Shown piece by piece: positions 7,201 to 9,992 of a stretch of 9,992 bases of DNA (the first letter of the stretch is position 1; each line of letters begins with the position of its first letter). A model generated the notes under the pieces. That model was not told the DNA's origin and searched no databases. It saw nothing but the letters and a program-made list of their open reading frames with translations. The stretch is taken from NCBI GenBank assembly GCA_036491235.1, contig DASXCK010000153.1, forward strand, positions 1 to 9,992, in the 5' to 3' direction. The stretch is from JAVDCA01 sp036491235 (GTDB lineage: Bacteria; Pseudomonadota; Alphaproteobacteria; Rhizobiales; Xanthobacteraceae). The position numbers and the translations under genes are program-made.

Positions 7201-7785
7201 CGGACCGCCTGCGCCACCGCGGCGACCTGGCCGGCGAACATCAAGGTCTCGATCAACCTGTCGCCGGCCCAGCTCAAGGGCGACAATCTTCTGCCGATCG
7301 TGCTGAGCGCGCTGGCCGACGCCGGCATCCCGGCGAGCCGGCTCGATTTCGAGATCACCGAGTCGGTGCTGATGAAGGACACGTTCGCGACGCTCAATAC
7401 GCTGCACCGGCTGCGCGAGCTCGGCGTGCGCATCGCGATGGACGATTTCGGCATGGGCCACTCCTCGCTCAGCTACCTGCTCAGCTTCCCGTTCGACAAG
7501 ATCAAGATCGACCGCAGCTTCATCCAAGGCGTGCCGAGCGGCGGCAATTCGTTCGCCATCGTGCGCGCGGTGGCGAGTCTCGCGAACAGCCTCGACATGA
7601 CGACGATCGCCGAAGGCATCGAGACCGAGCGACAGCTGGAGATGGTCCGAACGCTCGGCTGCACCGAGATGCAGGGCTTCGTGTTCAGCCCGGCGCGGCC
7701 CGCGGCCGAGATCGCGCGGCTGCTGCGGTCGCCGTCGAGCGCGGCTGCAGGCGCGGCGTCCGGCAGCTTTTTGCGCCGAGCATGA
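4279..7785 (+). CDS. Membrane-anchored sensor with PAS-PAS-PAS-GGDEF-EAL (c-di-GMP turnover)
   Basis: The product has 1168 residues from ATG 4279. An in-frame TTG at 4255 would add 8 codons; a stop at 4249 bars anything longer. Neither start has a good ribosome site. Domain order (ATG numbering): membrane helix 43-65; extracytoplasmic dCache-like sensor about 70-320; second helix about 325-346; PAS (PAS_7-like) 370-475; PAS 480-593; PAS 604-722; GGDEF about 725-893; EAL about 905-1147. GGDEF is intact (RLGGDEFA at 810-814), as expected for an active diguanylate cyclase. The inhibitory RxxD site five residues before it reads GRSD, so its Arg is missing. The EAL domain keeps EALLRW (938-943), the Asn of SINLSP, EITES, DDFGMGHSS (1055-1063), KIDRSF, AEGIE and QGF, so phosphodiesterase activity is likely. 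The last codon lies in the repeat at 7778-7850. No partner gene is adjacent. Confidence 0.95.
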   Translation: MKGRPSPAPEEDTAGPSAKRAAGEPAATSRAPWRGARLRPARILIVCGILLAVAVATGTAFVLSNLRERALSDSERQLQNLAAILAAQTDHAFQAIDLVEMSLIEQMQVLGVVTDDDYRRKMSGDDVRQILKEKVANLPYVHSMMLMDAQGRVVNSSQPGPPDLDGAGRRYVKALRSEPQSVPVVGLPVRDPVTGKWTVRFARKFSGPDGDVLGVVLGTVDVQYFERFFASLNLGEQGAISLFRRDGILLARHPLRETLGRSYATAPLFSRALVHADRAAVRITSGVDGEERLVVGRALQNYPAVVAVSRTVGAALAEWRSATAYIVGTAGLLIAVIGVTVLLAVRQLMHYGLLLQAQVEKSQKVQLDAALDNMRQGLQMYDAGGRVVLTNRNYLKMYGLAPDALGPDATIRDVLHLRKAAGTLTGDPDQYLAKMVDHGRIDTKLVQLPDGRTMSVTNAPVPGGGWVSTHEDITESKRREASFRLLFDNNPLPMWAYDSETLQFLAVNDAAVAHYGYSREQFLALTVADIRPPEDRERCVQHISDCRGTQSGEGVWRHRKADGTDIEVAIYSRILHYEGRVTILVAVRDITEQRKAEAERDRAREFLDTVIENVPMTIFVKNARTNRYLLVNRAAEEFWGMPRGDVVGRSPYELFPAATADGIMARDDELLQGKTKTMQSTQRIETPNNESRLVSSRRIAILGDDGEPQYLIGVVEDITERARSEERIAHLAHHDALTDLPNRVLFCEQLDRALARVERGDLLAVLYLDLDLFKHVNDTLGHPVGDALLKAVAGRLRACVGRSDVVARLGGDEFAVIQASIGQPSDAAALAARIGKALRAPYRLDDHEVMVDVSIGIAIAPLDATERDDLLKHADMALYAAKGDGRGTYRFFESEMNARMRSRHELERDLRQALGAGEFELHYQPIVNLRDNSISACEALLRWRHPTRGMVPPAEFIPIAEECGLINALGEWVIRTACATAATWPANIKVSINLSPAQLKGDNLLPIVLSALADAGIPASRLDFEITESVLMKDTFATLNTLHRLRELGVRIAMDDFGMGHSSLSYLLSFPFDKIKIDRSFIQGVPSGGNSFAIVRAVASLANSLDMTTIAEGIETERQLEMVRTLGCTEMQGFVFSPARPAAEIARLLRSPSSAAAGAASGSFLRRA

Positions 7786-7850
7786 TCGCCTTCGAAATCC
7801 GGTATCCACCCCGGATCACGTCCGGCGCGGCCCTTTTCGGAATCATGCTC
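7778..7850. repeat. Palindromic repeat spanning the 3' end of the c-di-GMP gene
   Basis: A perfect 9-bp inverted repeat, GAGCATGAT (7778-7786) and ATCATGCTC (7842-7850), encloses a smaller hairpin ATCCGG (7797-7802)/CCGGAT (7811-7816). Elements with GAGCATGAT...ATCATGCTC ends and a TTTTCGGAA-like interior are, as I remember, dispersed widely in Bradyrhizobium relatives. The TGA stop of the plus-strand gene (7783-7785) is part of the left arm. The right arm ends 10 bases before the stop of the convergent minus-strand gene at 7860. It may end transcription in both directions. Confidence 0.7.
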
Positions 7851-7859
7851 CAAGCCGGC

Positions 7860-8834
7860 TCAATTCACCTTGATGTTCGCCGCCTTGATCACCGGCGTCC
7901 AGCGCGCGACGTCGGCGTCGATGCGGGCGCGGAATTGCGCCGGCGTGCTCGGGATCGCCTCCATGAGCTGGGCGGCGAGCTTTCGGCGCACGTCGGGCGC
8001 GTCGAGCGCGTCGGCGACCGCGGCGCGCGCCGCCTCGATGATGGCGGGCGGCGTCTTTGCCGGCGCGATCAGGCCGTTCCAGGCATCGGCCTCGACATCG
8101 ATGCCGGCCTCTTTCAGTGTCGGGACGCCGGGCAGCAGGCCTGAGCGCTGCGCGGTCGAGACCGCGAGGATCTCGAGCTTGCCGGCGGCCGCTTGCGGGG
8201 TGACCGAGATCGCCGGCAGGCAGACCATCTGGACGTCGTTGCGCAACAGCGCCGTCACGGCGGCGGGCGAGGACGCGTAGGGGACGTGCACGATCTGCGT
8301 CCCGCTCTTGAGCGCGATCGCCTCCATGGCGAGATGCGAGAGCGAGCCGGCGCCGATCGAGCCGAAATTGTACTTGCCGGGATCCTTCTTCAGCAGCGCG
8401 ACCAGATCGGCGACGCTGCCGACGCCGAGCGCGGGATTGACCGCGAGCACGCTCGGCTGGGTGACCAGCAGGGTGACGGGCGCGATGTCGGTCTTCGGGT
8501 CGTAGGGCAGCTTGCCGAACAGGATCGGATTGATGGCGAGCGGCCCGCCGATCGAGAGGCCGAGCGTGTAGCCGTCGGGCGTGGCCTTGGCGATCGCATC
8601 GGTGCCGAGATTGCCGCTCGCGCCCGGCTTGTTCTCGACGATGAAGCTTTGCCCGAGCTTCGCCTTCAGGTGATCGGCGATCACCCGCATGACCGTGTCG
8701 GGGGTCGAGCCGGCGCCGAACGGGACGATGAGCTTGACGGTGCGGGTGGGCCACGCAGGAGCGGGGGCCTGCGCCGACGCTCTCGGCGCCGCGAGGATCG
8801 ATCCAAGGAGAGCGAGAGCATGTCGGCGGTTCAT
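7860..8834 (-). CDS. Tripartite tricarboxylate transporter receptor (Bug/TctC family)
   Basis: The product has 324 residues. The leader MNRRHALALLGSILAAPRASAQ has Arg3-Arg4 and a hydrophobic core with an ASA-Q cleavage site near residue 21; export may be by Sec or Tat. Family landmarks follow: WPTRTVKLIVPFGAGSTPD (28-46), FIVENKPGASGNLGTDAIA, TPDGYTLGLS, KLPYDPKTDIAPVTLL, NFGSIGAGSLSHLAME, VHVPYASSPAAVTAL and PGVPTLKEAGI. The protein should bind a small carboxylate in the periplasm; the ligand is unknown. It clearly differs in sequence from the receptor at 2210-3199, so this is not a recent duplication. The ribosome site is weak (AAAGAAG). An 83-bp palindrome lies just upstream, between it and the dehydrogenase gene, which probably lies in the same transcript. 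No TctA/TctB gene is in the window. Confidence 0.95.
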   Translation of the reverse strand: MNRRHALALLGSILAAPRASAQAPAPAWPTRTVKLIVPFGAGSTPDTVMRVIADHLKAKLGQSFIVENKPGASGNLGTDAIAKATPDGYTLGLSIGGPLAINPILFGKLPYDPKTDIAPVTLLVTQPSVLAVNPALGVGSVADLVALLKKDPGKYNFGSIGAGSLSHLAMEAIALKSGTQIVHVPYASSPAAVTALLRNDVQMVCLPAISVTPQAAAGKLEILAVSTAQRSGLLPGVPTLKEAGIDVEADAWNGLIAPAKTPPAIIEAARAAVADALDAPDVRRKLAAQLMEAIPSTPAQFRARIDADVARWTPVIKAANIKVN

Positions 8835-8845
8835 GCGCTTCTTTT

Positions 8846-8928
8846 GTCATTGCCCGTGAAGCGAAGCAATCTCGTTCCGCGCGCGCATGCGTTCGTGGAA
8901 CGGGATTGCTTCGCTTCGTCGCGATGAC
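8846..8928. repeat. 83-bp imperfect palindrome between the dehydrogenase and receptor genes
   Basis: The left arm begins GTCATTGCCCGTGAAGCGAA and continues to GTTCC; the right arm is its imperfect reverse complement, ending TCGCGATGAC. The core GAAGCGAAGCAATC matches its partner GATTGCTTCGCTTC exactly. The arms meet around 8881-8895. Palindromes with GTCATTGC...GAAGCGAAGCAATC are, as I remember, among the most frequent intergenic repeats in Bradyrhizobium relatives. As RNA this would fold into one long hairpin in the 106-bp gap, ending 11 bases before the receptor start, so it could separate or lower expression of the receptor gene. Confidence 0.75.
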
Positions 8929-8940
8929 GGCTGGGCTCGG

Positions 8941-9699
<759 letters not shown>

Positions 9700-9758
9700 A
9701 AGGCCACCCCTGGAAAACGCTGCGATGCGTGCGACCATAGCACAGGGGACGCAGCCGC

Positions 9759-9787
9759 TTGACAGTACGTAAGTTATTACTTACGGT
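9759..9787 (+). promoter_or_regulatory. Predicted sigma-70-type promoter of the ArsR-type gene
   Basis: A perfect -35 box TTGACA lies at 9759-9764. With a 17-base spacer the -10 would be TACGGT (9782-9787), a poor match. Transcription would then start around 9793-9795, at the ATG itself. No ribosome site precedes the ATG, so the message may be leaderless. The -10 assignment is weak. Confidence 0.5.
9768..9785. promoter_or_regulatory. 18-bp palindrome, likely operator for the ArsR-type regulator
   Basis: CGTAAGT (9768-9774), TATT, ACTTACG (9779-9785) is a perfect 7-bp inverted repeat. It lies between the -35 and -10 positions of the plus-strand promoter and 69 bases upstream of the dehydrogenase start on the other strand. 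ArsR-family dimers bind 12-2-12-like palindromes of this sort and block RNA polymerase. Self-repression, and possibly control of the dehydrogenase and receptor, is inferred. Confidence 0.6.
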
Positions 9788-9792
9788 TAGTC

Positions 9793-9992
9793 ATGGCTTA
9801 CGGAACCGCACTGTCGGCTCTGGCCGACCCGACCCGGCGGCGGGTGTTCGAACGGCTCAAGGATGGGCCGCATGCGGTTGCCGATATCGCACGCGGCCTG
9901 CCAGTGAGCCGGCCGGCGGTATCGCAGCATCTCAAGGTCTTGAAGGAGGCGGGTCTCGTGGCCGATCGGCCGGAGGGGACGCGCCGGGTCTA
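9793..9992 (+). CDS. ArsR-family transcriptional regulator, 5' part
   Basis: The first 66 codons are present; the gene runs off the window. The sequence starts MAYGTALSALADPTRRRVFE, the standard ArsR opening helix pair, followed by VADIARGLPVSRPAVSQHL (29-47) as the helix-turn-helix with recognition helix around residues 38-50, and LKEAGLVADRPEGTRRV leading into the beta wing. The metal-binding motif ELCVCDL of arsenic/cadmium sensors is absent in the part seen, so the inducer is probably not a metal. Regulators of this subtype often sit upstream of SRPBCC/AHSA1-domain genes; whether one follows is not visible. It is divergent from the dehydrogenase gene and a palindrome lies in its promoter. 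Confidence 0.9.
   Translation, partial: MAYGTALSALADPTRRRVFERLKDGPHAVADIARGLPVSRPAVSQHLKVLKEAGLVADRPEGTRRV

Noticed and set aside
5760..8144. 794-codon plus-strand frame overlapping the c-di-GMP gene and the receptor gene
   Set aside because: It is an out-of-frame, Arg-rich reading of the PAS-GGDEF-EAL gene that runs on antisense into the receptor gene; no domain is seen.
8846..8928. Possible CRISPR unit or small RNA gene at the long palindrome
   Set aside because: There is a single palindrome with no spaced direct repeats and no promoter/terminator pair of its own; a dispersed intergenic repeat explains it better.

Overview
The window looks like chromosome of a GC-rich alphaproteobacterium, most likely order Hyphomicrobiales near Bradyrhizobium/Rhodopseudomonas. 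The reasons are the high GC, two solute receptors of the Bug/TctC type without their permeases, a large PAS-GGDEF-EAL protein, and intergenic palindromes that resemble repeats I remember from that group (recognised from memory, not searched).

Layout. Bases 1-60 hold the start of a minus-strand gene with a twin-arginine-like leader. A GC-rich hairpin (135-160) follows a secreted Cys/His-type (CHAP or NlpC/P60-like) protein at 185-736, minus strand. Bases 737-982 are a comparatively AT-rich gene-free stretch. Next on the minus strand, read right to left, come a Tat-exported Bug-type receptor (2210-3199), a mosaic of hairpins (2034-2186), an Asp/Glu-racemase/arylmalonate-decarboxylase-type protein (1294-2016), and a 91-codon reading frame (983-1258) that looks like the two ends of an MFS transporter joined by an internal deletion. 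A small Tat-exported protein (3397-3855) precedes a 423-bp stretch without a convincing gene.

The plus-strand gene at 4279-7785 encodes a membrane-anchored c-di-GMP enzyme: extracytoplasmic sensor, three PAS domains, GGDEF, EAL. It ends inside a 73-bp palindromic repeat shared with the convergent minus-strand gene, a second Bug-type receptor (7860-8834). Upstream of that receptor, across an 83-bp palindrome, is a short-chain dehydrogenase (8941-9699). Divergent from it is an ArsR-type regulator (9793 to the window edge), whose promoter contains a perfect TTGACA and an 18-bp palindrome that is probably its operator.

Function as a whole. The minus-strand genes look like pieces of small-acid uptake and catabolism: two periplasmic binding proteins, a racemase/decarboxylase-fold enzyme, an NAD-type dehydrogenase and a broken MFS transporter. 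The c-di-GMP protein stands alone and senses an unknown signal. I did not find a clear new defence or mobile system. The best leads are the collapsed MFS gene, the racemase-fold enzyme lacking both expected catalytic cysteines, and the palindromic repeats at gene borders.
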